Virus record (IMG/VR): IMGVR_UViG_3300021180_000005
Span: 39,650-103,649 of that record
Reading direction: 5' to 3' (one strand)
From: a virus
Length of the DNA: 64,000 nucleotides
Position 1 is the first letter of the stretch, and each line of letters starts with the position of its first letter. Positions 1 through 10,398 of this stretch are shown piece after piece. The notes under the pieces were generated by a model. It ran no database searches, was not told where the DNA came from, and was given only the letters and a program-made list of their open reading frames with translations. A program made the translations under genes and the position numbers.

Positions 1-3000
1 CATACTGTTTGTCTTCAGTAGGTACAGAAGATCACGCATTACGAATGCCCCCATACACGGCTGTGCGTTCTCACTGGTAGTATCTATGATTCCTCCTGAT
101 GAGGACGCATCGATAGACTCTGGTTTTCCAATGTACGATCCATATACCTGTGATTTTAGGTATGGAGTAGATGTGTCAAATACCTCTATGCGATCAATTT
201 CACAATCGCTACCAGACCCTAAATCTACTACCTGCACTGACAGTGTAAGAGTAGATGGCACCCCTCCGCTACTGGCAAAAGGAACTGTCAGTAGTTTACC
301 AGTGAATACCTGAATGTTGGTGCTCATACTGGAAAGGGGAACAGTAAACGATCCCCAAACTGGAAAGAACTGGCTATCGGGTGTACTGTTATTCTGGTTG
401 TAATTGCTTAGTGTAATAGTAAGCGTCCCTACGGTCCCTCCTGAGGGCGCTCGCGCAGCCACTCGTACAGAGTACTGCGTGTTTATATCTATGATTGGTA
501 CTTTGTTAGTGTCTTTGTAAGCTGTTTGGAATATCAACCCAGCATTGTGAATGGTAGACCCTGTAGTGTTGTTTATATACAGAGACTGACCCGTCACTGC
601 GCTTGTTATTAGCGTAGCATCTGTGATGCCCTGTGCAGCTTGCCATCCAAGAGGTATTACATTACCACCTGTAGCGCTGGGTAAAAATCCCCCATCAAAC
701 GTCAGACCTCCACCAGATGTCCAATTATTTATCTTGTTCAACTGCAAACCGTAGAACATACGCCCTGCGTATGCCACGTCCCATGCTGAGCTTCCTAGCT
801 CAATTAAATTGAACAGGTTATCTCCCTGTACATCTATTTCTCTTGAGTTGAGGAGCACGGCATCCGAGAACGTAAGCGTAGCAGTTGTACTTAGATTGTC
901 ATTGATCACTGTGGACTTGTACGTAACAGGAGAACCATTCTGTACTTGCACCACTACGTCTTGTTCGATTACGTAGAAATTGGCTCCCGGTACTCCATTT
1001 TGTCCTGCCTCTGTTAGGGCAATTCCTCTTGCTACTACATTTGGTGGTCCGATGGGTAAATTAGTTACCTGTATAGACGTTGCGTTCTCTGGTACCGTAA
1101 ACACAACTGGGTATGAAGGCGTTGTTTCATAACCAGTCTTGGTTATGAAAAATACTACACCTTGCCTAGTTCCTGCCCCAATTGCTGGTGCGTTAGGGTT
1201 AGAGGTAAAGAATAACCCAGTGGTTGCTGAAGACGGTCCCGCATTTCCATATATTGGGTTTGTACCAGTGCCCAAAGTCAGAGTACCGGGGTCTATAGTA
1301 AAGTTTTTACCAAACGTTACACCTTGCCCGTTTTCTGACGCTAAAGGTATAGGTAGTCCAGAAGTGAACCCTGTAATGTCAAATGAACCCGCCCCTAATG
1401 AACCGGGTACGATGATGTTGGCGATTAGATTAAATGGGGATAGAGTGTAGCCTGCTCCGCTATTCGTGCAACCTGTGACCGATATTGTTTGTCCATTTAC
1501 AGGGGCTACTCCACCTGAAGGTACAGAGTACGTGTAGGTGGCTACTCCTGAGTTAGACATTTGCGTGCTAGTGATTGTAACTGTAGCACTAGATAAAGCT
1601 TCTACAATGGTCCATGTACTGTTCCAGTTTGTAGGAGTCTCCCCAGTTATCCGCACAGATGTTCCTGCGGCTAACCCCGGTACAGAGTTTGTCATAGTAA
1701 CTGTAGCTATGGTTTGCTGGTATGTACCCGAAGTTCCGTTTGGATAGGAAAGTCCAGTAACTCCCACGTTAACTACGAAGTAAAATCTTGCTGCCCCTGC
1801 AGTTCCAGACGGCTTTGCACTTCCTACAGAGGTGACTAAATACGTCTGATTAGAGAACTGTGGAAAATTTGCTATAGTTCCTAGATAAACGTATGTAGCT
1901 AACTGATGTGCGTTGAAATACGTAGTCAACGCAGTGTCTTCTGTCTGGGAATAGTAAATTACAAAGTTTGAACCAGATGTATGTGTAGGTCCGGGTCCTG
2001 CACCCCAGAATGCTCCTGCTCCATCTCCTGAACCAGTAAAAGTATGCTGAGCTGGTTGGGTTATGGAGGATATAGGATAATTAAACTGCAACGTGCCCGT
2101 AGCCGCTGGGGATATAGCTGTTGTGCCTATATTCGCCTCAGGACTTGGTAGGTCCATTTCAAAAGTTGTAGGTGTAAGACCTGTACTAAGGACAGTACCT
2201 GAAAAATTTAAGAATGTAGGTGTTGCACCTGTTATGCTGTATACCTGATCTTGAGCTACTACTGGTCCTACGTTGTACGTGAACGTGACCACATTGTTGG
2301 TTATAGAGTAAGAAGTAATGGTAAGAGTGTTACTACTGCCTGACCCTGATGCTGCTGTAAAAGCGGGAGGTGCTCCGGGTCCTATTTGCGATAAAGGGCC
2401 AAACGTTACCCCGTCGTACACGCGTGGTCTCTCGGTGCCGATAGAAAGATCAGAGAACACGATGTGCTCTTTGTTATTCATCGTTACGCTTTTTGCAAAG
2501 GAACCCGGAAGAATACCAGTCAAAGCGATATACAAAACTCCGGGGTTGCTGGTAACGTTTTCCTCCCACAGTATTCCACTGGCGTCTAATGCCAAGGTGT
2601 AAGTCTGACCGTTGTTTTGAATGTACGATTTTACGTAGTTGAAATTTACCTTTGCTGGTGAAAGATACGCCAACACATCTAGGTCATTAACAAACACTGT
2701 ACCTAGACCACTTGCAGTTACCTGTACTCCGAACTGTGCGTTGTTAACGTCAGAGAATAACCACGTAGAATTCCACAAATCTATTGCACTGCCTAGGCTA
2801 TAGATGGTAGGTACTGTGGTTAACGCCTGTGTCTTTGGTGATCCTACAGGTAACCCGTTCTTCATCAACTGAAGGATTATTGAAGACGACCCGGTAGTGT
2901 ATGCTTGAAAAGTAGAAGTAAACCCTGTTATACCTGAGGTTGCTGGAATAGAAAAGTTATAAAAAGTTGTCTGCAGGGCCTGTGTGCCTGAGGCTAAGGT

Positions 3001-4035
3001 GTAATACACCGTAACCTTGATGTTGTTTGCTGAAATTGTTGCTGACCCACTGGAAACTGTTCCTGCAATTACAAACCCAAGATGTGAGTTGTTAATGTTC
3101 CCTGCAGGGGTTAACGTAGTGCCCCATTGGTACGAAGATGACCCTGCCGTGTATGTAGCTTTTGTGGTTCCTACTGGAATGTTGACTGTGCTGATGGGAT
3201 TAAAAGACACCGCATCATTTATCAAACTAATCTGCAGTGATCCCACTCCAAACACTGAACAAAACGAATCCACTGTCACCTTTATACCGTTAACAGTGGC
3301 GTCTGCTGGTATAGATGCTGTGGCAAAGTGATCTATAACCAGATGACCTGAGCTTTGCGCAGTTAGGTTAACCGTAGTGTACGATGTGCCAGTGGCTACA
3401 ATATTAGTAGGAGTATTCCATTGCTGTGGTCCGGGGGCATCTCCTTCGTTAGCGGTTCTGCTAGGAGTTGGCGATACGCTGTTAGGTGATCCAGATATTG
3501 CTGAGGCAAATCCCGTAATTCCAAGAATGTTGTTTGGACTTTGCCATGCATTGCCTGTACCAGTAACCGTAGCTACAGTAGGGGCATTTGGTCCAGAAAA
3601 TTCTCCTGTAGTAGACGCGGCAATTCCGACAAGAGGTGCGTACGTACCCGGAGCTAATGTTACGCCTGCAACGGTAAATGTCTTGCCTATGGCGTTTACT
3701 GATACTACCGTCACCGTTTGTCCGTTTAGAATTGATGTCTGTCCTGTGAACCCACTGAGGACAAATTGTTCATTAACCGTTGGGTCAGTACCGATGTAGC
3801 TGAAAGTTGCCAACCCTGCACTGCCTACTACAATCTGAGTTATAGTTAAGGTCTTGGTGAAGACATACACCGAGGACAAACCTGCGCGGGTAAAACAACT
3901 TCCGGTTATGTAATCCACGTCCCAATTTCGTGGGCTTGCTCCCTCTGGTAAGTCTGATGGATTGGCTGCCGTAATAAGCCCTGCGAACGTGTCAAGAGAC
4001 GCTGTTCCGAGCTGGTCAAAGATTGTGGCCCACTG
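1..4035 (-). CDS. Large tail/appendage structural protein, 3' end outside window
   Basis: One reading frame stays open from about 4047 to the left edge (over 1,340 codons). The protein is rich in Thr, Ser, Gly and Val, with repeated beta-strand-like segments and a recurring WNSTW motif, typical of phage tail, baseplate or receptor-binding proteins made of beta-sandwich domains. I see no enzymatic motif. The start is a problem: a GGAGG lies at 4042-4046, but the well-spaced GTG (4031-4033) is in another frame and ends after five codons. The first in-frame GTG is at 3918, although the 39 residues before it look like genuine protein (QWATIFDQLGTASLDTFAG). It is the last gene seen of the virion block. 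Confidence 0.75.
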
Positions 4036-4095
4036 GGTTTTCCTCCGTTATAAATATAGGCCGATTTTCACGGCCATTCCTGTTAAACAGGTGAA

Positions 4096-4344
4096 TTATG
4101 CCTGATTGGTATTTCCAACCTTCCAGCACTGTACTGGGCTTACAACTAGTGTGACGTTCTTCTGTTCTCCAACATTACCGGGTGTTTCCACGGTCAATGA
4201 TACAAGATCAGCAGGGCCACCATTTCCGCCTGCGCTTATTGGTGTAATGCTAGACACAAGGCATCGGACCATTACGTAGTCTCCTACGACAAACGGCGAT
4301 CCTTTGATGTCTCTTTCTTCAAGTGTTCCTTTAGTTGACGACAT
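4096..4344 (-). CDS. Small virion-block protein, unknown function
   Basis: 82 residues, soluble, predicted mostly beta. It lies 3 nt downstream of the ice-binding-like fusion gene and upstream of the giant tail protein. The segment GDYVMVRCLVSSI is followed by a VSLTV strand and a C-terminal KNVTLVVSPVQCW strand, suggesting a small beta-barrel. A small decoration or fibre-associated protein fits the context, but there is no recognisable family. Confidence 0.6.
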   Translation of the reverse strand: MSSTKGTLEERDIKGSPFVVGDYVMVRCLVSSITPISAGGNGGPADLVSLTVETPGNVGEQKNVTLVVSPVQCWKVGNTNQA

Positions 4345-4347
4345 GTA

Positions 4348-5412
4348 TTATCCTCGCACCGATGTTCTATCTACCCAAACTTCAAACAACAATACATCAG
4401 CCAACACTGCTAAAGGTATGGTTTGATTAGCAATGAGTTCTACAGACACTCCTGTAGCATTGCTAAAAATTTGAAGTGTATCAGTAACTGGGCTGTAATG
4501 ATAAGTATATGCTGAGCTAGCTCCGATAAGAATGTTGGTAGGTTCTTCTCCCCACACATCGCATTTAAGGAAGCCGTTTACATCCACAGTTCTAGCATCC
4601 AAGAATGGAAATAACCCCATTGGAATTCCTCCAGTGGTGTAACCTCCGGGGGTGATAGTTACTAAACCCCATGCTCTTATCACTTTTCCAGTTATGTCTG
4701 GGAAGCAAAGCTCTGTTAGGCCTGCCAAACCAATAGTAGAAGACACAGAAGATGTACCAATAGGAGGTACAATAGCTCCCGCAGAAGGAGCAACAATAGC
4801 GTTGCTTAAAAGTGTAACTGCGCCATTACGTGCAAGGGCTCTGCCATTGAGAGCTGCTCCCGTTCCAAGAGATATAGAAGATAAAGCTACTATGTCTCCC
4901 ACAACAACAGCGCTGGTTCCTATGGTTGCAGAACTGGTCACTTGCCATAGAACGTTTTTAGCTTGCGCTCCGTTAGTTAGTAAAACAGTTGATCCTACTC
5001 CAAAAGTCAAAGAGGATGCTGCTTGGAAGATGAACTGAGCGTTTGGATTTCCTTGTCCATTCAGGGTGACCGTTTGTCCTACATTAAGCAAAATTGCTCC
5101 ACCGCTGTAAAGTCCAGCTGTGAAGGTTTGCCCGTCTAGTGCCCCTACAATAGGAGTAGCAGGAGTCAAACCAGCAAAGTACAGATACGCAGTAGTAAGG
5201 TCTGTTTGTGCCTGTGCGGCCACCGCGTCAGTGATGTGTTGCGTTGCCGGGGGAACTACTATTCCGGGAGGAAATCCAGTTACAGAAGTTCCGGGGGACA
5301 AGCCTAGGTTAGCCCCGCTGATTACAGTAGCACCAGAGTTTGTAACTGTGCTACCTGCAAGTACGGCGAAGTTATCTGCTGATCCCAATAATTGATCAAT
5401 TGTTAAAGCCAT
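4348..5412 (-). CDS. Ice-binding-like (DUF3494) domain fused to a virion surface domain
   Basis: 354 residues in two parts. Residues about 10-215 match the DUF3494/ice-binding-like adhesion fold: FAVLAGSTVTNSGATVI at the start, ALDGQTFTAGLYSGGAI in the middle, NAQFIFQAASSLTFG and NVLWQVTSSATIG near the end. This fold is a discontinuous beta-solenoid known from bacterial ice-binding proteins and adhesins. Residues about 225-354 resemble the whole product of the neighbouring gene at 5438-5815 (shared FPDITGK, AWG, DARTVD, NGFL and YHYSPV motifs). So this looks like a duplicated virion protein with an adhesin domain added at its N-terminus. It has no signal peptide, consistent with a capsid or tail surface protein. 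Ice binding itself is not shown; cell-surface or particle adhesion is as likely. Confidence 0.75.
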   Translation of the reverse strand: MALTIDQLLGSADNFAVLAGSTVTNSGATVISGANLGLSPGTSVTGFPPGIVVPPATQHITDAVAAQAQTDLTTAYLYFAGLTPATPIVGALDGQTFTAGLYSGGAILLNVGQTVTLNGQGNPNAQFIFQAASSLTFGVGSTVLLTNGAQAKNVLWQVTSSATIGTSAVVVGDIVALSSISLGTGAALNGRALARNGAVTLLSNAIVAPSAGAIVPPIGTSSVSSTIGLAGLTELCFPDITGKVIRAWGLVTITPGGYTTGGIPMGLFPFLDARTVDVNGFLKCDVWGEEPTNILIGASSAYTYHYSPVTDTLQIFSNATGVSVELIANQTIPLAVLADVLLFEVWVDRTSVRG

Positions 5413-5437
5413 ATTTTTTCTCTTTTCTATTTTGGGA

Positions 5438-5815
5438 TTAGCCTAACACTGTGGTGCGGTTCCAAGTAGCAAAAAACAAATTTGTATCATTCAAAACTTG
5501 TGGTGGAATTGCTGCACCATTTGCCAACTCTACTCCGTTTAAAAGAATCTGTAGCACATCACCCACTGGACTGTAGTGGAATGTGTACCCACCAACTGAT
5601 GCTGTTACAACATCTTCTCCGTATACTTCGCAGCGAAGAAACCCATTGAAGTCTACAGTGCGTGCGTCAGCAAACTGCAGAAGTCCCATAACAAGACCTC
5701 CAGTAACATAAGTACCTGCTGAGAAGTTAACTTGTCCCCACGCTTGGATGGTTTTTCCGGTAATGTCTGGAAATGTTAACTCTGAAAGGGTGATTGTTGA
5801 AATTAATGAACTCAT
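5438..5815 (-). CDS. Virion surface/decoration-like protein, paralogue of the next gene's C-terminus
   Basis: 125 residues, beta-rich, no signal peptide or membrane segment. Shared motifs with the C-terminal part of the 4348-5412 product include LTFPDITGK, QAWGQV, DARTVDFNGFLRC and YTFHYSPVGD, so the two genes arose by tandem duplication. It lies at the distal end of the virion block, after the sugar genes, and a surface-exposed structural role is inferred from position. Confidence 0.65.
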   Translation of the reverse strand: MSSLISTITLSELTFPDITGKTIQAWGQVNFSAGTYVTGGLVMGLLQFADARTVDFNGFLRCEVYGEDVVTASVGGYTFHYSPVGDVLQILLNGVELANGAAIPPQVLNDTNLFFATWNRTTVLG

Positions 5816-5873
5816 TTTAGTTATCTTTCCCCGCCTTACCGATTTTTGTCGGGTTTATCGGATACGTCGTCGT

Positions 5874-6098
5874 TTAAAATTGCCTATGTTTTGGCAAAAC
5901 TTGATTTGTTAAGGGTTTCCTAATTTGCAAAGCATTGAATTTTCTTCTAACTATAAATTCATACACTTGTGGCTCTTTAGGTTTCTCTTGTTTAGCTCTT
6001 AATCTGCTCATTTCTGATCTGTGCTCTATTTCGGAGAGGTGGGCTTCTTCTTTAGCTGCAGCATTTGCTGCTTTCATTTGTTCTTCAGCGTCGCTCAC
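5874..6098 (-). CDS. Small coiled-coil protein, unknown function
   Basis: 74 residues. The first 40 are Ala/Glu/Lys/Met-rich and predicted helical or coiled-coil; the rest is basic (VRRKFNALQIRK). Its ATG overlaps the stop of the upstream glycosyltransferase gene (ATGA, 6095-6098), so it is probably translationally coupled. No family recognised. Confidence 0.5.
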   Translation of the reverse strand: MSDAEEQMKAANAAAKEEAHLSEIEHRSEMSRLRAKQEKPKEPQVYEFIVRRKFNALQIRKPLTNQVLPKHRQF

Positions 6099-6787
6099 TG
6101 GGTCTTTTCCTTAAATACTCTCTTCATCTCTGCAATGTTTTGTTCATCTGGAAGATTTCTGTATCCACACCACGGTATGTACATTACCCACGCAAAAGGA
6201 CTATCCACGGGGTTTATCCATGGCTTGTCACGTTTAGGTGCTCGCAGACTTCTGACTTTAGGTGCAAAATCTTCCTGCTTACCTGTGTGGATTATGTATC
6301 TAGAATCATGGTGTAGAGCTATGCCTTCTTTGGACAAAATGCTGGTTACCCATACTTCATCGTTGTTGTCTCTAGGTAGCTCGGCCTTAGCTACAATACT
6401 CATAGAACGTTTTGAAAGCCAGTAGCAAAACCCGTACGGTACGGGGTATGTCCTAATGTCATTTCTGTGACCTACAAAGTCATAACTTTGAAAGTTAGAG
6501 GACAACAACTTATGAGGAATAGTTACCACATCGTCATCTATCTTAAGGATATAATCGTATTCCTTCCCCAACGCCCACCTTGTAATACCGCGTACTTTAC
6601 TTGGTAATCCTGCGTAGGAATCGTCACAATTTACGAATACCTCATCGGAGTTTGGTTCACGCTCTGCTGGTCCAAGGAAAAACCTAACGTCTGCTCCTTG
6701 CACAAGAGGCAACCATGTATCACGTATACACTGCTGATACAATAAACGCGTATGACAGTTAACAACGGCAAGTAACACTTTCATCAC
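6095..6787 (-). CDS. GT31-like (beta-1,3-galactosyltransferase type) glycosyltransferase
   Basis: 230 residues. It has the hallmarks of the galactosyltransferase/GT31 family: an early IRDTW (residues 21-25) and the metal-binding KIDDDV (DDD at 84-86), which coordinates the nucleotide sugar in the GT-A fold. A later GFCYWLSKRS segment matches the family's acceptor-side motif. It is cytoplasmic, with no membrane segment, unlike eukaryotic members. It overlaps the flanking genes by 4 nt on each side and belongs to the sugar operon; GACTCAGGAG lies just upstream as ribosome binding site. The N-terminal half resembles that of the 12914-14320 product, suggesting duplication. The acceptor is unknown. 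Confidence 0.75.
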   Translation of the reverse strand: MMKVLLAVVNCHTRLLYQQCIRDTWLPLVQGADVRFFLGPAEREPNSDEVFVNCDDSYAGLPSKVRGITRWALGKEYDYILKIDDDVVTIPHKLLSSNFQSYDFVGHRNDIRTYPVPYGFCYWLSKRSMSIVAKAELPRDNNDEVWVTSILSKEGIALHHDSRYIIHTGKQEDFAPKVRSLRAPKRDKPWINPVDSPFAWVMYIPWCGYRNLPDEQNIAEMKRVFKEKTQ

Positions 6788-7554
6788 GCTCTCCTGAGTC
6801 TTTGTGGTGCTCTTATCCCTCTTGCTACAGGTTGTGAAGCTATTTGTACTGTTACAGAATCCAAAGCCACATTAGAGGCAATTTGTGCCACTGTTTTTGT
6901 TCCCCATTTATTCTGAAACTTCTCTGCACCTGTACGGCAATCCACTCCCGGTCCTGTGCGTGCAAAGGTGCTTCCTGCATGTCTGTGCTCTACAGATACC
7001 TTAGAAGTAATAGCTAAGGTATAGCCTGCTAGTTGTACCCTGTGGCTATAATCGTCATCGTCATAGCCATAACTTCCACCAAACACTGGGTCCATCCATC
7101 CCACCGCGTCTATGGTTTCCCTTTTTATGTACGTGCAGATAAGGGCTAGTCTTTGATGAGAATAGGTTATACCCTCTACCATTGGGTACATTTGCAAATT
7201 ATTACCCGCTGATCCAAGTATACGAGGGGAAAGCATTCCAATCTTAGGGTCTGAGTATGCCACTTCTTGTAGCAGCTCCCACGTGTTGCTCTGTAGGAAA
7301 CGTACGTCATCTCCGCAGTATAAAATATCACTGTCCGGTGCAGCTGCTTGCCACGCCTTATTTGCATTTCCGGGATTACTAAAAATTGGAGGACCTTGTA
7401 AACATGTCCACTTGTCCCCAGTTGGCATGGTAATCTCATTGCCATCTCGTACGAATACTTTTGGAATATCTGGCAAGAACTTATCAGCGCTCTCCACAAA
7501 TACGTTAAAGATATCTGGGAATTTTCCAAGTACTGCAATTGTTACTGGGCGCAT
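6784..7554 (-). CDS. GT2-like glycosyltransferase (GT-A fold)
   Basis: 256 residues. It has GT-A features: ILYCGDDVRFL as the DXD-like metal site, a later GYDDDDYSHRVQLAGY corresponding to the family's acidic ED segment, and VEHRHAGST near the C-terminus, where many GT2 enzymes carry a metal- or substrate-binding His. There is no membrane segment. It starts inside the end of the aminotransferase-fold gene (12-nt overlap) and ends 4 nt inside the GT31-like gene. The donor may be one of the sugars made by the linked nucleotide-sugar genes; this is inferred from position only. Confidence 0.65.
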   Translation of the reverse strand: MRPVTIAVLGKFPDIFNVFVESADKFLPDIPKVFVRDGNEITMPTGDKWTCLQGPPIFSNPGNANKAWQAAAPDSDILYCGDDVRFLQSNTWELLQEVAYSDPKIGMLSPRILGSAGNNLQMYPMVEGITYSHQRLALICTYIKRETIDAVGWMDPVFGGSYGYDDDDYSHRVQLAGYTLAITSKVSVEHRHAGSTFARTGPGVDCRTGAEKFQNKWGTKTVAQIASNVALDSVTVQIASQPVARGIRAPQRLRRA

Positions 7555-8705
7555 AGTCCCTCCGCAACAACCTGAGCGATGAAGTGCATATCTGCTGGAG
7601 TAAGTCCTTGGTGAATTCCAATAAAAGCTCCTTGTTTCTCCAAACGACTAGCCACTGGGTACTGCTCTGCCATACCGGGGAACAGTTTTCTATAAACAGG
7701 CTGACTTAACAGAGGAAACATAAAGCGAGTCTCAATTCCCCTTTGCTCCATATATAGAAGCAAAGCATCTCTGTCCACTCCATCTTTACATACGAACGGC
7801 CACATCATAAAGCTGTGTTCATACCCATCAGGTATACTAGGTAGTTGTAGTTTATCCTCAAAGGGCTTCAATAAGACAGTTAAACGCGTGGCGTTTTCTC
7901 TACGCCGGGCTATGTTAGGTTCCCAACGTTCCAATTCAGACAGAGCAATTGCGGCTTCTATCTCCGTACAGCGATATGAGTATCCTACTCGGTCAAACTT
8001 ATACCTACGCTCTATCATGTCCTTTGTAATGCTGTCATCGTCGTCTATGCTGGTGTAGATGCTGTCTCTTCCGTGTGCCATAAGGCTTCTGCACATTTCA
8101 TCGTACTTTGAAGAATTGGTTGTTACCAGCCCTCCTACTCCACCTACAATAAGGTGAGCTACATAGGTAGAAAAGCAGGCCATGTCACCAAAGCTTCCTA
8201 CGGATTTGCCGTTTATAGAAGAGAACATAGTCTCACATGAGTCTTCTATTACGTCTAATCCATAGTAATTTGCAATGGACATAATCCTAGGCATGTTAGC
8301 TGGTAGGCCAAACAAATGCACAGGTATAATAGCTACGGTTTTACTAGTCACTTTCTCCGCAATCTTATCTGGGTCCATGTTGAACGTAAGAGGATCAACG
8401 TCCACAAAAACCGGAGTAAGATTATTCTGCAGCACCACATTAGACGTAGCAATAAAAGTGATCGCCGGAACAAGTACTTCGTCTCCGTCTTCATAACAAT
8501 GGCGTTCCTTTAGTGCCGCCAATGCAATCTGCAGGGCAGAAGTACCGCTATTGCAGAATACTCCGTGTTTACAGCCGTGCATCTTAGCAAAGTCATGTTC
8601 AAATTTAATTGTGTATTTACCTTTAGAAAGTCTATTTGAATCTAGACAGTCGTTAACATACTTTTTGCCTTGGTCGCTTATTAACAGGTAACCTAGTGTT
8701 ATCAT
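7542..8705 (-). CDS. DegT/DnrJ-family PLP enzyme, ColD-like GDP-4-keto-6-deoxymannose 3-dehydratase candidate
   Basis: 387 residues, full length for the DegT/DnrJ/EryC1 fold type I PLP family. Cofactor features are present: FCNSGTSALQIAL phosphate site (residues 50-62), the PLP-nitrogen aspartate in VIEDSCE (D155), and FGDMACFST before the Schiff-base position. At that position there is His (H184, in YVAHLIVGGVGG) and not Lys. Lys to His is the signature of the dehydratase branch, known from ColD, which removes the C3 hydroxyl of GDP-4-keto-6-deoxymannose without a Schiff base to the enzyme. The linked Gmd gene would make that substrate. I infer a 3,6-dideoxysugar step; a sugar aminotransferase is unlikely without the lysine. 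Confidence 0.75.
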   Translation of the reverse strand: MITLGYLLISDQGKKYVNDCLDSNRLSKGKYTIKFEHDFAKMHGCKHGVFCNSGTSALQIALAALKERHCYEDGDEVLVPAITFIATSNVVLQNNLTPVFVDVDPLTFNMDPDKIAEKVTSKTVAIIPVHLFGLPANMPRIMSIANYYGLDVIEDSCETMFSSINGKSVGSFGDMACFSTYVAHLIVGGVGGLVTTNSSKYDEMCRSLMAHGRDSIYTSIDDDDSITKDMIERRYKFDRVGYSYRCTEIEAAIALSELERWEPNIARRRENATRLTVLLKPFEDKLQLPSIPDGYEHSFMMWPFVCKDGVDRDALLLYMEQRGIETRFMFPLLSQPVYRKLFPGMAEQYPVASRLEKQGAFIGIHQGLTPADMHFIAQVVAEGLCAQ

Positions 8706-9478
8706 CTGAGTCTCTTCCTTATCTCTTCATCAATTCTTTTATGAAGGTTTGTGTACTTCATAGCTTCGTGAAGATTGTCATCAATAGACTTGAGCTTAGA
8801 CTCATAAAAACTTGAGGAAAGACCTCCTAAAATATCCATGAATTCCTGTTGTGTTTCAAATGACAATATACTGTCTGTATTAAAATACTCATTGACATTG
8901 GGACAACCCCAGTAAATCGGTACAGTGCGAGATACCAAGCAATCTATCAACTTTTCTGTGATCCAATTCTTACGTTTTCCGTTTTCCATGACTATAGCGT
9001 ACTGGAACGGGTATAAAAATTCCTTCTTGTCTTCCACATATGGAGGAGACATGTGCTTAATGATGGGTATTTGCCCCGCTTGTGCTGGTAGAGTGTTATA
9101 TATGTCGTGCCTAAAGTAATGACCCTTGCACATAGTCTTGGAGCTGGTTAAATAAGACACAGAGAACTGCTTTTTGGACACATCACAGTCATCTGTCGGG
9201 TCTTCAGCCCAGCGGCATGTGCCAAAGATAAACTTATGTGAATTATTAGGGCATCCTTCTAAGGTTCTTACATTCCACGCTAATATAAGATCATAAAATG
9301 TATGACTGTCAAGTAACGTTTGTTCTGTTGGTACGATGTCGGGAGGTTCCAACTGAAAGAACACCTTATACTCTGTGGTGTCGGAAAAGTCAAATGTATC
9401 TGTGGCTATAGACACAGGTCTAATTTGATCTGCAAAATGATTGTGTAGCGTCCCACCTATGGTTTTTGTTTTGAACAT
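8702..9478 (-). CDS. GT10-like (alpha-1,3-fucosyltransferase type) glycosyltransferase
   Basis: About 258 residues from the ATG at 9478 (the frame opens further upstream to 9565 but would then overlap the fcl-like gene by over 100 nt). The C-terminal half carries the conserved GT10 donor-binding block: YPFQYAIVMENG, NWITEKLIDCL and TVPIYWGCPNVNEYF. GT10 enzymes transfer fucose, or related 6-deoxy sugars, from GDP. The adjacent Gmd- and Fcl-like genes would supply the donor. It overlaps the PLP-enzyme gene start by 4 nt. No membrane anchor is visible. Confidence 0.8.
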   Translation of the reverse strand: MFKTKTIGGTLHNHFADQIRPVSIATDTFDFSDTTEYKVFFQLEPPDIVPTEQTLLDSHTFYDLILAWNVRTLEGCPNNSHKFIFGTCRWAEDPTDDCDVSKKQFSVSYLTSSKTMCKGHYFRHDIYNTLPAQAGQIPIIKHMSPPYVEDKKEFLYPFQYAIVMENGKRKNWITEKLIDCLVSRTVPIYWGCPNVNEYFNTDSILSFETQQEFMDILGGLSSSFYESKLKSIDDNLHEAMKYTNLHKRIDEEIRKRLR

Positions 9479-10398
9479 TGAGTCGTATACCAATCTATGG
9501 TACTCTGAAGTCCTTTCCATAAGGGTGTTCTGGCTCTGAATCCGAAAGTTGTGGCGCGGGTGCAATCGAACAATCTGCGAGATTGCCCTTCTGGTTTACT
9601 GCTGTCCCATTTTGTCAACCCTTGGTGCCCTAGTAGAGAGGTTATCAAACTAACAACGCTCTCTATAGATACTTCATCACCTGTAGCAATGTTGACTGGT
9701 TCTTCATCGTCATATAATTCTGTAGCAAGTACTATAGCCTCTGCGCAGTCCTCAACATACAGGAACTCACGGCTAGCTTTACCTGTTCCCCAAGCTGTGA
9801 AGTCAGTACCGTTTTGCATGGCTTCCATACATTTGCGTATGAGTGATGGAATCACATGGGAACGTGCTGGGTCAAAACTATCTCGTGGCCCGTACATGTT
9901 CACAGGTACAAGTCCGATAGCATTCATGCCGTACTGCTTGCGATACGCTTTGCATTGCTCCAAAAGGACACGCTTGGCGATGCCATAGGGGGCATTGGTC
10001 TCTTCTGGGTAACCATTCCATAGGTACTCTTCTTTAGCTGGTAAACTAACGTTCAACGGGTAGGCACACACACTGCTAATTGCTACGAACTTCTCTACGT
10101 TATGTTCTCTGGCACCTTCTAGAACTTCTGTATTCATTGTCAGGTTATCATATAGGAACTTTGCAGGGTTTGCAGAGCAGGACTGTATACCGCCGCACAT
10201 AGCGGCTGCGTGAATTACAACATCTGGGGTATACGCACTATACAGCTCACACACTTCTTCACGTCGTCTCAGGTCATAGTCTATGTGTCTAGCAGATACT
10301 ACATCTTTGCATCCGTGCTCGTGTAGTTTGTCTACAACGTGGCTGCCGAGGAAACCTTCTCCTCCAGTTACCAGTACACGTTTGGTTGTGAGATTCAT
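9457..10398 (-). CDS. GDP-L-fucose synthase-like SDR epimerase/reductase (Fcl/ColC type)
   Basis: 313 residues, the usual length for the extended SDR family. It has the nucleotide-binding GGEGFLG (residues 12-18), the catalytic YGIAK (Y138, K142) and the family's [11 protein letters not shown] segment. Fcl converts GDP-4-keto-6-deoxymannose to GDP-L-fucose by 3,5-epimerisation and 4-reduction; ColC is a close relative that makes GDP-L-colitose after ColD. Because a ColD-like gene sits two genes away, both outcomes are possible. It overlaps the upstream gmd by 4 nt. The 5' region carries AAAGGA before the ATG. Confidence 0.85.
   Translation of the reverse strand: MNLTTKRVLVTGGEGFLGSHVVDKLHEHGCKDVVSARHIDYDLRRREEVCELYSAYTPDVVIHAAAMCGGIQSCSANPAKFLYDNLTMNTEVLEGAREHNVEKFVAISSVCAYPLNVSLPAKEEYLWNGYPEETNAPYGIAKRVLLEQCKAYRKQYGMNAIGLVPVNMYGPRDSFDPARSHVIPSLIRKCMEAMQNGTDFTAWGTGKASREFLYVEDCAEAIVLATELYDDEEPVNIATGDEVSIESVVSLITSLLGHQGLTKWDSSKPEGQSRRLFDCTRATTFGFRARTPLWKGLQSTIDWYTTQCSKQKP

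Noticed and set aside
1139-3799. Several plus-strand open frames of 70-140 codons
   Set aside because: Antisense to the single long tail-protein frame; Val/Pro-rich composition follows from its codon use.
6021-6425. Plus-strand open frames opposite the glycosyltransferases
   Set aside because: Antisense shadows of well-supported minus-strand genes, without ribosome binding sites.
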